NCBI GenBank assembly: GCA_004298435.1
Contig: SCSF01000129.1
Location: 1-45,108, forward strand
Direction: 5' to 3'
DNA: 45,108 nt
Source of the DNA: Beijerinckiaceae bacterium
Lineage (GTDB): Bacteria > Pseudomonadota > Alphaproteobacteria > Rhizobiales > Beijerinckiaceae
Position numbers and translations under genes: made by a program. The notes beneath the pieces are model-generated. The model saw only the letters and a list, made by a program, of their open reading frames with translations, was not told the DNA's origin and searched no databases. Positions 26,862-36,392 of the stretch are shown piece after piece (position 1 is the stretch's first letter; the number at the start of each line of letters is the position of its first letter).

Positions 26862-28124
26862 CTATCCTGTCCCCAGACGTTCCATCACCCGATCGGGCGA
26901 ATAGACTTTGCCGATCGGTCCGATCGCCGCGACCGTCGGCGCCGAACGCAAGGCTTTTGCGCCTGCGCGACGAATTTCATCGAGGCTCAGTCGATCGATC
27001 TTTTCTATCATTTCAGCACGCGTCAAAATCCGGCCGAAGGCGAGCGTCTGTCTGGCGATCTGTTCGGAACGCGCCGAGGGTGATTCAAGACCGGCCAAAA
27101 GACCGACTTTCAACTGCGCCTTGGAGCGCTGGACTTCGGCCTCAGTCAAATCGGCTGTCGCGGCGGCAATGCAATCGAGCGCGACCGGCATCAATTCGGC
27201 AATCTGGCTTTGCCCGGTCGCAGCATAGATCCCGAACAGGCCGCTATCCGAATAGCCCCAATGAAAGGCGTTGATCGAATAGGCGAGGCCTCGCTGCTCG
27301 CGGACTTCCTGAAACAGCCGCGAGGACATGCCGCCGCCAACCGCATTGGCGAAGACATGCAGCGGATAATGTTCGGGATCGCCATAGGCGACGCCTTCAA
27401 AACCGATGACGATATGCGCTTGCTCAAGCCGCCGTTTCACGCGGCTCTCGCCGCCGACGTAGCGCGCCGGAACCGTCTGCCCGATGCTATCGACAGGAAC
27501 AGATCCGAAGCTCTTTTCGACAGCTTCCGCAATCTGCTTGTGCTCAAGGGCGCCTGCCGCGCCCACGACCATTGCGCCGGCGCGATAATGGTTCGCCAGA
27601 TAGGATGCGATGCGCTTGCGATCGAAGGAGCGCACTTTTTCAGGCGTGCCGAGAATCGGCCAGCCGATCGCCTGATCGGGAAAAGCGGCGGCATTGAAGA
27701 GATCGAAGACGAAATCGTCCGGCGTATCTGCAACGGAGCCGAGTTCCTGCAAGATCACATCTTTCTCGCGTTCGAGCTCCTCTGCGTCGAAAATGCTTTC
27801 GGTCAGAATGTCGGCGAGAATATCAATGGCAAGCGGCGCGTCGGCGGCCAGCACATGCGCGTAATAGGCCGTCTGCTCGACTGAGGTCGCCGCGTTGAGG
27901 TCGCCCCCTGCTGTCTCAATTTCTTCCGCGATCTCCCGCGCCGAGCGCCGCCGTGTGCCCTTGAAGGCCATATGTTCGAGCAGATGCGAAAGGCCGTGCT
28001 CATCGCTGCACTCATGGCGCGAGCCGGCCGCGACCCAGACGCCGAGAGACAGGGTTTCGAGATGCGCCATCCGATCGGTGACGATCCGCAGACCCGACGG
28101 CAATGTGGTGACTTCAACGCTCAT
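26862..28124 (-). CDS. M16 family zinc peptidase (processing-peptidase-like)
   Basis: A 420-residue peptidase of family M16B, related to the mitochondrial processing peptidase beta subunit. The inverted zinc motif HLLEH is at residues 47-51, with the downstream glutamate in LEREKDVILQEL. The C-terminal half holds the second M16 domain with the flexible glycine-rich loop (NAVGGGMSSRLFQEVREQRG), so it appears active. No signal peptide, so cytoplasmic as sequenced. It overlaps thrC by four bases (ATGA) and is two bases from the GNAT gene. This thrC-M16-GNAT order is, from memory, common in Rhizobiales. Confidence 0.94.
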   Translation of the reverse strand: MSVEVTTLPSGLRIVTDRMAHLETLSLGVWVAAGSRHECSDEHGLSHLLEHMAFKGTRRRSAREIAEEIETAGGDLNAATSVEQTAYYAHVLAADAPLAIDILADILTESIFDAEELEREKDVILQELGSVADTPDDFVFDLFNAAAFPDQAIGWPILGTPEKVRSFDRKRIASYLANHYRAGAMVVGAAGALEHKQIAEAVEKSFGSVPVDSIGQTVPARYVGGESRVKRRLEQAHIVIGFEGVAYGDPEHYPLHVFANAVGGGMSSRLFQEVREQRGLAYSINAFHWGYSDSGLFGIYAATGQSQIAELMPVALDCIAAATADLTEAEVQRSKAQLKVGLLAGLESPSARSEQIARQTLAFGRILTRAEMIEKIDRLSLDEIRRAGAKALRSAPTVAAIGPIGKVYSPDRVMERLGTG

Positions 28125-29536
28125 GAAGCCGCCCTTCTCCGCCCTTTCCCGCGTTCGCGTAAAAAAGCCTCGATGCGTGCCGGCTCGTTCGGCAGCACGT
28201 CGAAATGCTCATCACGCTCGAATATGTCCGCAAGATGCGGCGGCAGCGGTGCGCGGTTTCCTGTCGCCGCTTCGACCGCATCCGGGAATTTCGCCGGATG
28301 CGCCGTGCCCAGCACGATCATCGGAACCTCTGGATGCGCCGCGAGCTTCTGGCGTGCGGCGCCAATGCCGACCGCTGTGTGCGGATCTATGAGTCTGTCG
28401 TTCTCGCGCCAGACGCGGCCGATCTCATTGGTCGTTTGCGGCTCGTCGATGCGCACGGCATCGAAGTCACGACGCAAGGCCGCGAGCGGCTTCGCATCGA
28501 GTTCGAAACCTTTCGATTGTTGCAGCCTCTCCATCAAGCGACGCACCGCAGCCGCATCGCGGCCATGCAGTTCGAACAGCAGCCGTTCGAAGTTGGAAGA
28601 TAGCTGAATATCCATGGAAGGCGATTGTGTGGCCACAACCGGGCGCAGATCGTAACGGCCCGTTTCGAGCGTGCGCGCCAGAATATCATTGCTATTGGTG
28701 GCAATGATGAGCCGCTCGATCGGCAAGCCCATCGCCTTCGCGATCCATCCCGCCAGTATGTCGCCGAAATTGCCGGTTGGCACGGTGAATGAGACTGGCC
28801 TGTATGGCGCCCCCAGCGCGACGGCGCTGGTAAAATAATAGACGATCTGCGCAGCGACGCGCGCCCAATTGATTGAATTCACCCCCGCCAGGGCGAATTC
28901 GTCGCGGAAGCTCTTGTGGTTGAAAAGCCCTTTTACGATCGCCTGCGCATCGTCGAACGTGCCTTCGAGCGCGATGACGTGAACATTGTCGTCGGCGACC
29001 GTCGTCATCTGCCGGCGCTGCACATCCGAAACGCGCTCATGCGGATAAAGTATGAAAACATCGACCTGATCTAATCCGCGAAACGCTTCGATCGCTGCGG
29101 CGCCGGTGTCGCCAGAGGTTGCGCCGACGATCATGGCGCGCTGGCCGCGCTGCTTCAGCACATGCTCCATAAGCCGCGCCAGCAACTGCATCGCCAGATC
29201 CTTGAAGGCGAGCGTCGGGCCGTGAAACAGTTCCAGGAGAAACAGATTGTCGCCAATCTGCGAAAGCGGTGCGATCGCAGCGTGGTCGAAGCGCTCATAG
29301 GCCGCCTTGAGCATGCTCCTGAGCGTTTCGGGTGCGATAGCCGGGCCGATGAATGGCGTAAGGACCGCCTCCGCCACTTCCGCATAAGATCGTCCGGCAA
29401 AACCCGCGATCGTCCCTTCCGAAAACTTCGGATAGGTCTGCGGCAGGTAAAGGCCGCCATCTGTAGCGAGACCGGCAATCAGCGCATCGGTGAAGGTGAG
29501 CACAGGCGCGTCGCCGCGCGTCGAAATATAATGCAC
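28121..29536 (-). CDS. thrC: Threonine synthase
   Basis: ThrC is a PLP enzyme converting O-phosphohomoserine to threonine. The product is about 471 residues. The PLP lysine is in GPTLAFKDLAMQ, the phosphate-binding stretch is GATSGDTGAAAIEAF, and VPTGNFGDILAGW is the later glycine loop. The GTG at 29536 gives the usual V/MHYISTRG start and has CAGGAG seven bases upstream; a GTG at 29542 would place the ribosome site too close. It heads the thrC-M16-GNAT unit. A 275-base gap with repeat copy D separates it from SURF1. Confidence 0.96.
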   Translation of the reverse strand: MHYISTRGDAPVLTFTDALIAGLATDGGLYLPQTYPKFSEGTIAGFAGRSYAEVAEAVLTPFIGPAIAPETLRSMLKAAYERFDHAAIAPLSQIGDNLFLLELFHGPTLAFKDLAMQLLARLMEHVLKQRGQRAMIVGATSGDTGAAAIEAFRGLDQVDVFILYPHERVSDVQRRQMTTVADDNVHVIALEGTFDDAQAIVKGLFNHKSFRDEFALAGVNSINWARVAAQIVYYFTSAVALGAPYRPVSFTVPTGNFGDILAGWIAKAMGLPIERLIIATNSNDILARTLETGRYDLRPVVATQSPSMDIQLSSNFERLLFELHGRDAAAVRRLMERLQQSKGFELDAKPLAALRRDFDAVRIDEPQTTNEIGRVWRENDRLIDPHTAVGIGAARQKLAAHPEVPMIVLGTAHPAKFPDAVEAATGNRAPLPPHLADIFERDEHFDVLPNEPARIEAFLRERGKGRRRAAS

Positions 29537-29712
29537 CGTCACTCCTGAGACGTTCTGCGGACCGGGAATTCGGAGGCTTTAGCATGAAACATGGTCGGAA
29601 AGGCGAGGATTTTCCAGCAGGCTGCGCCCCGGCTTTCACGACGCCAGGATCCTCAAGAATTTCAAACGTTGCATCCTAAGTCATTGCAAGCAGTAGCTTT
29701 TGCTAGTCCAGC

Positions 29713-29820
29713 CGCCAAAGCCGTTCCGGTTCTGACGGAATCAGAACCGCGGCTCTATTCAATTGTTTTGACGCGTTTTCTTGACGCGAACCGGAAACCA
29801 CTTCGCTTGAAAACGCTCTA
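29713..29820 (-). repeat. Dispersed TAGAGC repeat, copy D
   Basis: A complete reverse copy: GGTTCTGACGGAATCAGAACC (hairpin), GCGGCTCTATT, then GACGCGTTTTCTTGACGCGA, ACCGGAAACC, ACTTCGCTTGAAAACGCTC and TA. Its end gives the TAG stop of the SURF1 gene at 29818-29820. The 29543-29712 stretch between thrC and this copy shows nothing else. Confidence 0.85.
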
Positions 29821-30588
29821 TCCCGCCTGAGCTTCTTTGGCTTCCGCGAATTTCCGGAAGACGAAGGATGTGAAAACGCCGAGAAGCCCCATCGCAATAC
29901 CGAACCAGGTCAGCGCGTAATTGAAATGATTGTTCGGCAGATCACGCTCGGTCGTGCCGCCGCGTGGCCAGCCATTTGACCCCGGCGTAGCATCGACATC
30001 GACCGTGAAAGGCGCCACCGGCGAAAGCTGGAAATGGCGTCCGATGACGACCGGATCGCGCGTGAAATAGTCGCCCTTGTTGGGATGATCCGCCGGGGTG
30101 AACGCATTGCGTCCCTGAGGGGGGCGCATAAGCCCAGTCACATGAACCTCGCCAGCAGGCCCCTTTTTATGCCGAAACTCCGACGCGAGCGCAGAGGGTA
30201 CGAAGCCGCGGTTGACGATGATATAAGCGCCGGAATCGAGGCGCAGCGGCGTCAGCACAAGATAGCCGGGGCCAGTCTCCTGAGGTCCCGAAGGCGTAAA
30301 GACAAGCACCGTATCGTCATAAAAGAAGCGGCCGTTCAGCACGACGTGGCGGTAGTCGTAGTCGATCGTCTTGAGCTTCGGCCATTCGGCGATAGTGGGC
30401 GGCGCAACCACGGGTGCATCGGCACGCGCGGCGATCTCGGCAAGCAGCCCCTCTTTCCAGGCAAGCCGATGCAACTGCCAGATGCCCAGCGAAGCCAGGA
30501 TCGCTACGGAAACCACCGTAAATAAAGTCGGCCAGAGGAGTTGCCGCAGCACGCTCTTCTGCCCAACCGTAGACGTCGCCAGAGCCAT
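29818..30588 (-). CDS. SURF1 family cytochrome oxidase assembly protein
   Basis: A 256-residue inner-membrane protein that helps insert heme a into subunit I of aa3 oxidases. Two transmembrane helices bracket a periplasmic domain: one near residues 17-35 (FTVVSVAILASLGIWQLHR, with the conserved GxWQLxR) and one near the end (YALTWFGIAMGLLGVFTSFV). The family blocks ETGPGYLVLTPL, IIVNRGFVP and NNHFNYALTWF are present. The ATG at 30588 was chosen; a TTG at 30600 adds four residues, and neither has a clear ribosome site. It closes the cox gene cluster. Confidence 0.92.
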   Translation of the reverse strand: MALATSTVGQKSVLRQLLWPTLFTVVSVAILASLGIWQLHRLAWKEGLLAEIAARADAPVVAPPTIAEWPKLKTIDYDYRHVVLNGRFFYDDTVLVFTPSGPQETGPGYLVLTPLRLDSGAYIIVNRGFVPSALASEFRHKKGPAGEVHVTGLMRPPQGRNAFTPADHPNKGDYFTRDPVVIGRHFQLSPVAPFTVDVDATPGSNGWPRGGTTERDLPNNHFNYALTWFGIAMGLLGVFTSFVFRKFAEAKEAQAG

Positions 30589-30662
30589 AGCCAGACACAA
30601 CGCGGTTGGTGGAGATCGTCACAGGCGGCCCGTCTTCGCCGCACGATCCCGCACATGAACTT

Positions 30663-30693
30663 CCGGGCGGCTCCGTGTCCCGAAGCCGCCCGG
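30663..30693 (-). terminator. GC hairpin after coxC
   Basis: CCGGGCGGCT (30663-30672) pairs with AGCCGCCCGG (30684-30693) in the 140-base gap after coxC. There is no T run, so it may be a processing or attenuation hairpin and not a full stop, leaving SURF1 partly co-transcribed. Confidence 0.45.
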
Positions 30694-30728
30694 TATCTTA
30701 TCCCAGCCCGGATGCAATTGAGGCTGTC

Positions 30729-31592
30729 TCAGTGTTCAATGATGCCGCCCCACGAACCCCACACATAGATGCAGGCGAAGAGGAACAGCCACACCACGTC
30801 GACGAAGTGCCAATACCATGCGGCAAACTCGAAGCCGAGGTGCTGCTTCGGCGTGAACTGGCCGAGAAAGACACGCAACAGGCAGACGGAAAGGAAGATC
30901 GTTCCGATGATGACATGGAATCCATGGAAGCCCGTCGCCATGAAGAAGGTCGCACCGTAGATGGAGCCTTTGAAAGCGAAGGGCGCATGAATGTATTCAT
31001 AAGCCTGAAGAGCCGTGAAGCTGATGCCGAGAAGGATCGTCAGGATAAGGCCCTTCTTGAGGTTGGACCTGTCATTCTGAAGCAGAGCATAATGCGCCCA
31101 GGTGACCGTCGTGCCTGACGTCAGCAGGATCAGCGTGTTCAACAGGGGCAAGCGCCAGGGATTGATAGCCTCGATTCCCTTCGGCGGCCAATGCCCTCCA
31201 GTGAAGGCGTAGCGCAGATATTCGATCTTCTCGCCGGAGAAGAGGCTGGCGTCGAAGAAAGCCCAGAACCACGCGACGAAGAACATGACTTCCGACGCGA
31301 TGAACAGGATCATGCCATAGCGATGGCTGATCTGGACCACGCGCGTATGGGAGCCTTCATATTCCGCTTCCCTGATGACGTCTGTCCACCAGGCCGCCAT
31401 GACGTAGAGAACGAGGAGAACGCCGGCGCCGAAGATATAGCTGCCGGGCTTGATGCCGTGGAAAGGGATCCCCTTCATCCACAAGATGCCGCCAACGGCC
31501 ATAGTGAAAGCGCCGACCGAACCCAGAATGGGCCACGGACTCGGATTGACGAGATGATAGTCGTGATTCGGTCTTGCGTGCGCCTCCGTCAT
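30729..31592 (-). CDS. coxC: Cytochrome c oxidase subunit III
   Basis: A 287-residue core subunit of aa3 cytochrome oxidase with seven transmembrane helices. Recognisable stretches are YHLVNPSPWPILGSVGAF at the start, RYGMILFIASEVMFFVAWFW, NTLILLTSGTTVTWAH, TGFHGFHVIIGTIFL, and AWYWHFVDVVWLFLF near the end, with the conserved His and Glu residues. The ATG at 31592 has GAGGAAGGG upstream. A 188-base gap separates it from ctaG. A DUF983 gene that I would expect between coxC and surf1 in related bacteria is not present. Confidence 0.97.
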   Translation of the reverse strand: MTEAHARPNHDYHLVNPSPWPILGSVGAFTMAVGGILWMKGIPFHGIKPGSYIFGAGVLLVLYVMAAWWTDVIREAEYEGSHTRVVQISHRYGMILFIASEVMFFVAWFWAFFDASLFSGEKIEYLRYAFTGGHWPPKGIEAINPWRLPLLNTLILLTSGTTVTWAHYALLQNDRSNLKKGLILTILLGISFTALQAYEYIHAPFAFKGSIYGATFFMATGFHGFHVIIGTIFLSVCLLRVFLGQFTPKQHLGFEFAAWYWHFVDVVWLFLFACIYVWGSWGGIIEH

Positions 31593-31780
31593 GACACCCT
31601 TCCTCTTCCTTTTCCCGTTCGCAACCGTCGACGCACGGTCGCGGCCATTTCAAAATCACAACAGGATGGGACTTGCTTTCCCGATCCTGAGCCTTTTGCA
31701 CCTCGACGCAATTACCGTGCGCCGTATTCAATTCCATGCGGCACGCGAGCGCGCTATCGGATCCTGTCCCGCCGCTTCGT

Positions 31781-32392
31781 CTAAAGCTTCGTCAACGCGG
31801 GTTTTCCCGATGCTTTTCCCTGCACCCGCGCCGCGTTCGGCCGATCGGCAGGAAAGAGCGTATAGGACAAGGTCAGCATTTCGATGCCCTTCATTGTCTC
31901 GTCTTTTTCAAGCGCGGGATCGAGGAAGAACACGACCGGCATATCCGCCGTCTCATGTGGTCCGAGCCGCTGCTCCGAAAAGCAGAAACATTTGAGCTTG
32001 TCAAAATAGCCGCCGGCAACTCCGGGCGCGATGTTGTAAGCCGCGCGCGCCACGGCCTCATGGTCAGTACGATTTGTCACTTTGAAGAAAACGGTCGCCG
32101 TCTGTCCTGTCCGCAGTGAAATCTGGGAAACATCGGGAACGAAGTCCCAGGCGAGTCCCTGCCCTACATTCGTATCGAAGCGAACGACAAGCGTGCGATT
32201 TCCCCGCGACGCTGGCGCGGCCTTGGCGAGTTGCGGCGTTCCCGCATAGCCCGTCCTGGCGCAGAACAGACGGTAGAGCGGCACAGCAGCGAACGACAGG
32301 CAAAGCATTGCCGCGACAGCACCCAGCGCACCAGCCGCGATCAGGCGGCTACCGCGTCGCGATGCAGAAGAAGGTTCGAAGCGCGGCGCCAT
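31781..32392 (-). CDS. ctaG: Cytochrome c oxidase assembly protein CtaG/Cox11
   Basis: A 203-residue Cox11-type copper chaperone that delivers copper to the CuB site of subunit I. One N-terminal transmembrane helix (about residues 16-40) anchors a periplasmic immunoglobulin-like domain. The copper motif CFCFSEQ and the conserved LYRLFCARTGYAGT (with the Cys after the membrane helix) are visible, as are RTGQTATVFFKVTN and MPVVFFLDP. It starts six bases after the coxF stop, a close spacing consistent with one operon. Confidence 0.96.
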   Translation of the reverse strand: MAPRFEPSSASRRGSRLIAAGALGAVAAMLCLSFAAVPLYRLFCARTGYAGTPQLAKAAPASRGNRTLVVRFDTNVGQGLAWDFVPDVSQISLRTGQTATVFFKVTNRTDHEAVARAAYNIAPGVAGGYFDKLKCFCFSEQRLGPHETADMPVVFFLDPALEKDETMKGIEMLTLSYTLFPADRPNAARVQGKASGKPALTKL

Positions 32393-32398
32393 CGCAGC

Positions 32399-32566
32399 CT
32401 ACACCGACCCGCCGAGGAGGCCGGGGGCGAGCTTGACGATCGTCACCGCATAGAACAGCAGAACGAACAGTCCGATTGCAAGACCAATCGCAACGTTGCG
32501 CTGCCGCCGGCTCTTCAATTGCTCAGGGGTCAAGAGGATCCCTTTGCCGCCATTCTTAATGGTCAT
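32399..32566 (-). CDS. coxF: Small CoxF-like oxidase assembly protein
   Basis: A 55-residue single-pass membrane protein. It starts ATG at 32566 (MTIKNGGKGILLTPEQLKSR) and continues with RRQRNVAIGLAIGLFVLLFY, AVTIVKLAPG and a short tail. A basic cytoplasmic segment, one helix and position between ctaB and ctaG match the CoxF/CoxG-type small genes of alphaproteobacterial oxidase operons. Its ATG lies three bases before the end of the ctaB coding region (TGA at 32570-32572), so the genes are tightly packed. The identification is by position and layout; the sequence alone is too short to prove it. Confidence 0.8.
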   Translation of the reverse strand: MTIKNGGKGILLTPEQLKSRRQRNVAIGLAIGLFVLLFYAVTIVKLAPGLLGGSV

Positions 32567-32569
32567 CAC

Positions 32570-33514
32570 TCACCCCAATAGGCCGGCCACGAGGGCGATT
32601 ACGCGCTCGCTGAGGATCTCGGCAAACAGCAGGAAGAGGTAAAGGATGGAAAAGCCAAACAGGCGCTTGGCTCGCGAGTCCGCCTCTGCTCCTGTCCGGA
32701 CCCGGAAGACCTGAATCGCCAGGCCGACGAACATGCAGCCGAGGCAAGCGGACAGAATGCCGTAAACGGGCGAAGCGAAACCAAGAAAATACGGGACGAC
32801 GCCGATCGGCGCGAGAATGAGGCTATAGAGCAGTATCTCAAGTCTCGTGCGGTCAGGCCCCTTGACGTTCGGCATCATGGGAACGCCGGCGCGCTCGTAA
32901 TCGCCCGCCTTAACCAGAGCGAGCGCCCAAAAATGCGGGGGCGTCCAGATAAAAATAATGGCAAAAAGCACAAAGCTCGCCAGACTTATGTGGCCTGCCG
33001 CGGCGGCATAGCCGACCATCGGCGGCAAAGCGCCGGCAGCTCCGCCAATGACGATGTTCTGAGGCGTGGAGCGCTTCAGCCACATCGTATAAATCACCGC
33101 ATAGAAGAAGATGGTGAAGGCGAGCAGCGCCGCCGCAAACCAGTTGGCCACGATGCCAAGGGTAAAGACAGAGAACGCCGAGAGGATAAGACCGAAAGAC
33201 AGCGCCTCGGGCCGGGTGATCCGGCCGCTCGGGATCGGACGCCGCGATGTCCGCCGCATAACGGCGTCGATATCCGCGTCATACCACATATTAAGAGCGC
33301 CGGAGGCGCCAGCGCCAACGGCAATTGCCAACAGCGAAGCAAAACCAACAATGGGATGCACATAAGTCGGCGCGAGCATCAGGCCCGTGAGCGCCGTAAA
33401 AATGACGAGCGACATCACGCGCGGCTTCAAAAGCGCGATGTAGTCTCCGGGAGTGGCGACCGAAATGGCGACCGCACCGGCCGCCGCACCATTGCCCTCG
33501 CCAACAAAACTCAT
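32570..33514 (-). CDS. ctaB: Protoheme IX farnesyltransferase (heme O synthase)
   Basis: A 314-residue polytopic membrane enzyme that adds a farnesyl tail to heme b, giving heme O, the precursor of heme A for aa3 oxidase. The prenyltransferase motif [19 protein letters not shown] carries the DxxxD diphosphate-binding residues, and [15 protein letters not shown] and [20 protein letters not shown] are family blocks. About eight to nine transmembrane helices. It lies directly downstream of coxA after 183 bases and just before coxF. Confidence 0.97.
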   Translation of the reverse strand: MSFVGEGNGAAAGAVAISVATPGDYIALLKPRVMSLVIFTALTGLMLAPTYVHPIVGFASLLAIAVGAGASGALNMWYDADIDAVMRRTSRRPIPSGRITRPEALSFGLILSAFSVFTLGIVANWFAAALLAFTIFFYAVIYTMWLKRSTPQNIVIGGAAGALPPMVGYAAAAGHISLASFVLFAIIFIWTPPHFWALALVKAGDYERAGVPMMPNVKGPDRTRLEILLYSLILAPIGVVPYFLGFASPVYGILSACLGCMFVGLAIQVFRVRTGAEADSRAKRLFGFSILYLFLLFAEILSERVIALVAGLLG

Positions 33515-33697
33515 AGCTCAGCCTGTTTATTGAAAGACCCAAACGACCGTCCGGAGACGATGCGTTTTCATCCGGAGCAGCTTCGGTTCCGACGGACTCC
33601 GAGTCGCCCATTTGTGCTATCGCCGCAGAGCCCTGCCCTAGAGCAAAACCCCGCGGCGTCTTTAGTCGTCATCAGGCGCAAGCCTTACGGCCTGACA

Positions 33698-35365
33698 TCA
33701 ATGATCGGCGCCGACAATCCGCGGCAGCGTCTCATAAGTATGGAACGGAGGTGGTGAAGACAGGCTCCATTCCAGAGTGGTCGCACCCTCGCCCCACGGA
33801 TTGTCGCCGGCCACCCGCTTTTTCGCGAAGGCGTCGTACACCGCATAAAGGAACACGAACACGCCAACAGCCGAGATATAGGAGCCGATGGAGGAAACGT
33901 CGTTCCACATCGCATAAGCGTTGGGATAGTCGATATAGCGGCGCGGCATGCCCGCAAGACCAAGGAAGTGCTGCGGGAAGAAGGTCACGTTCACGCCGAC
34001 GAACATCAGCCAGAACTGGATCTTGCCGAGCTTGTCGTTAAGCAGGTAGCCGCTCATCTTCGGGAACCAGTAGTAGAAGGCCGCGAAGATTCCGAAGACC
34101 GCAGCGACGCCCATGACATAATGGAAATGGGCAATCACATAATAGGTTTCATGCAGGGAGCGGTCGACGCCGGCATTGGCGAGCACCACGCCGGTCACGC
34201 CGCCGATGGTGAAGAGCACGATGAAACCCGTCGCGAACAGCATCGGAGTCTTGAAGGAGATCGAACCGCCCCACATCGTGGCGATCCAGGAGAACACCTT
34301 CACGCCCGTCGGCACCGCGATAACCATCGTCGCGAAGACGAAGTAACGCTGCGTGTCGAGCGAGAGCCCAACGGTGAACATGTGATGAGCCCAGACCACG
34401 AAGCCGACAGCCCCAATCGCCACCATCGCATAGACCATGCCGAGGTAGCCAAAGATCGGCTTTTTCGAGAAGGTCGAGATGATCTGGCTGATGATGCCGA
34501 AAGCCGGGATGATCATAATATAGACTTCGGGATGACCGAAGAACCAGAACAGGTGCTGGTACAGAAGCGGATCGCCACCGTGGTTCGGGTCGAAGAAGGC
34601 GGTGCCGAAGTTCCGGTCGCAGAGCAGCATGGTGATGGCGCCAGCGAGCACGGGCAGAGCCAGCAGCAGCATGAAGGCGGTCACAAGCATCGCCCACGGA
34701 TAGAGCGGCATCTTGTGCAGCGTCATGCCAGGCGCGCGCATGTTGAAGATCGTCGTGATGAAGTTGATCGCACCGAGGATCGAGGAAGCGCCGGCGAGAT
34801 GGACCGAAAGGATCACGAAATCCTCAGAGGGTCCAGGCGTGCCTATCAACGATGAGAACGGCGGATACATCACCCAGCCGCCACCGAAGCCTTTCATTCC
34901 CGGCGCGCCATCGACGAACATCGAGATGACGAGCAGAGCGAACGAGGCAACGAGCAGCCAGAATGAAATGTTGTTCATCCGCGGGAAGGCCATATCGGGC
35001 GCGCCGATCATAATCGGCACAAACCAGTTGCCGAAGCCGCCGATGAGAGCCGGCATGACCACGAAGAAAATCATAATCAGGCCGTGCGCGGTGATGACGA
35101 CATTGTAGAGATTCTTGGCCGCATCGATCGCCGTGTCTTTCGTGGCGCCGTCGAGAACCTGCGCCAGAAACGGAAAGATCTGAAGACCAGGATGTTGCAG
35201 CTCCATCCTCATCAGGATGGAAAAAGTCGCGCCTATGAGGCCCGCGCAAAGCGCGAACACGATGTAGAGCGTGCCAATGTCCTTGTGATTGGTTGAGAAC
35301 ATGTAACGCCGCCACCCTGTCGGGTGGGCGTGTGCATCGTGATGGGCTGTCGCAGTCGTCTCCAT
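33698..35365 (-). CDS. coxA: Cytochrome c oxidase subunit I (aa3 type)
   Basis: A 555-residue catalytic subunit with 12 transmembrane helices. The histidine ligands of heme a, heme a3 and CuB lie in [27 protein letters not shown] (with the proton-channel glutamate and cross-linked Tyr), WAHHMFTVG and [18 protein letters not shown]. The start was set at the ATG at 35365 ([20 protein letters not shown]), which has GAGGGACGTGAG before it; the frame is open to 35425, but the extra residues are not family-like. It lies 130 bases after coxB. Confidence 0.98.
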   Translation of the reverse strand: METTATAHHDAHAHPTGWRRYMFSTNHKDIGTLYIVFALCAGLIGATFSILMRMELQHPGLQIFPFLAQVLDGATKDTAIDAAKNLYNVVITAHGLIMIFFVVMPALIGGFGNWFVPIMIGAPDMAFPRMNNISFWLLVASFALLVISMFVDGAPGMKGFGGGWVMYPPFSSLIGTPGPSEDFVILSVHLAGASSILGAINFITTIFNMRAPGMTLHKMPLYPWAMLVTAFMLLLALPVLAGAITMLLCDRNFGTAFFDPNHGGDPLLYQHLFWFFGHPEVYIMIIPAFGIISQIISTFSKKPIFGYLGMVYAMVAIGAVGFVVWAHHMFTVGLSLDTQRYFVFATMVIAVPTGVKVFSWIATMWGGSISFKTPMLFATGFIVLFTIGGVTGVVLANAGVDRSLHETYYVIAHFHYVMGVAAVFGIFAAFYYWFPKMSGYLLNDKLGKIQFWLMFVGVNVTFFPQHFLGLAGMPRRYIDYPNAYAMWNDVSSIGSYISAVGVFVFLYAVYDAFAKKRVAGDNPWGEGATTLEWSLSSPPPFHTYETLPRIVGADH

Positions 35366-35495
35366 CTCACGTCCCTCGGTCTTCTTTCTCGTATTCTCTC
35401 GAAGGCATACCCCGGAAAGCATCATCTGCTTTCGCTATGGCAGCCCCTCTTTCAGTTATCCTGAAGCAACGATTTCCCAGAAACCGGATCGCGCT

Positions 35496-36392
35496 TCAAT
35501 GCGTCGCCACACTCGTATTCTCGGCCAGATGGACTGGCGTCGGCGCAGAAGCAGAAGCGAACTTCTTTTTCGCGCCCGCAAGCCATGCCGTATACTCCTT
35601 CTGGCTCACGACACGGAATGCGATCGGCATATACGCGTGGTTCTGCCCGCAGAGCTTGGAGCACTGACCGTAATACATGCCCTCGCGCTCCGCCTTGAAC
35701 CAGGTCTGGTTCAACCGGCCCGGAATGGCGTCGATACGAATGCCAAAGGAGGGCACGGTGAAGGAGTGGATGACGTCGGTTGAAGCAACCTGGACGATGA
35801 CCGTCTTGCCAACCGGCACTACAGCCGCATTGTCCACTGCAAGCTGGCGAATGTCGCCGGGCTTCATTTCATCGGGAGACTTCAGATAGGAGTCGAACGT
35901 GAAGCCGCCACCCTGATCCTTGGGGTATGTGTAAGTCCAATACCACTGATGACCAGTGACCTTCACCGTTATATCCGGCTTCGGCAAGGTGAGCTGATGC
36001 GTCAGCAGCCGGAATGAAGGGATAGAAATGATGACGAGGATCATCACTGGAACGATCGTCCAGGCCAGCTCCAACCCGGTATGATGGGTGAGCCGCGACG
36101 GGATCGGGTTAGCCTTCTCGTTGAACCGGAAGATGGCATAAATGAGAAGAACTATGACAAGCAGGGTAATGCCGAAGATGACCGGCGTGAGAAGGTCGTA
36201 GTAGAACGAGTCGATCTGATGGGCGATCGGCGTCACTGGCGTCTGGAAACCGATCTCGCCGGGAGAGGGATGGCCTGCCGCCGCCAAGGCAGGCGCGGCC
36301 GCAGCAAACAACAGAGCAAACCCGCTAATTAATGTTGCGCCGAATGCCCGAAGCGTTCGCACGCTCGCAAAAGGTGATGTCATCGATTTCAT
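35496..36392 (-). CDS. coxB: Cytochrome c oxidase subunit II
   Basis: A subunit of about 298 residues carrying the CuA centre that accepts electrons from cytochrome c. A signal-like hydrophobic stretch is followed by two transmembrane helices (around VIFGITLLVIVLLIYAIFRF and LAWTIVPVMILVIISIPS) and the periplasmic cupredoxin domain. CuA ligands are in STDVIHSFTVPSFG, GQCSKLCGQNHAYMPI (two Cys, His, Met), and the aromatic GHQWYWTYTYP block is intact. I chose the ATG at 36392 (MKSMTSPF); the frame is open to 36431. It is the first gene of the oxidase cluster. Confidence 0.96.
   Translation of the reverse strand: MKSMTSPFASVRTLRAFGATLISGFALLFAAAAPALAAAGHPSPGEIGFQTPVTPIAHQIDSFYYDLLTPVIFGITLLVIVLLIYAIFRFNEKANPIPSRLTHHTGLELAWTIVPVMILVIISIPSFRLLTHQLTLPKPDITVKVTGHQWYWTYTYPKDQGGGFTFDSYLKSPDEMKPGDIRQLAVDNAAVVPVGKTVIVQVASTDVIHSFTVPSFGIRIDAIPGRLNQTWFKAEREGMYYGQCSKLCGQNHAYMPIAFRVVSQKEYTAWLAGAKKKFASASAPTPVHLAENTSVATH

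Noticed and set aside
33600-33700. TCAGGC...GCCTGA arms after coxA as a terminator
   Set aside because: Only six base pairs with a long loop and no T run.
33968-34855. Long plus-strand frame opposite coxA
   Set aside because: Antisense to a well-conserved gene; its H/R/E-rich translation shows no family wording.
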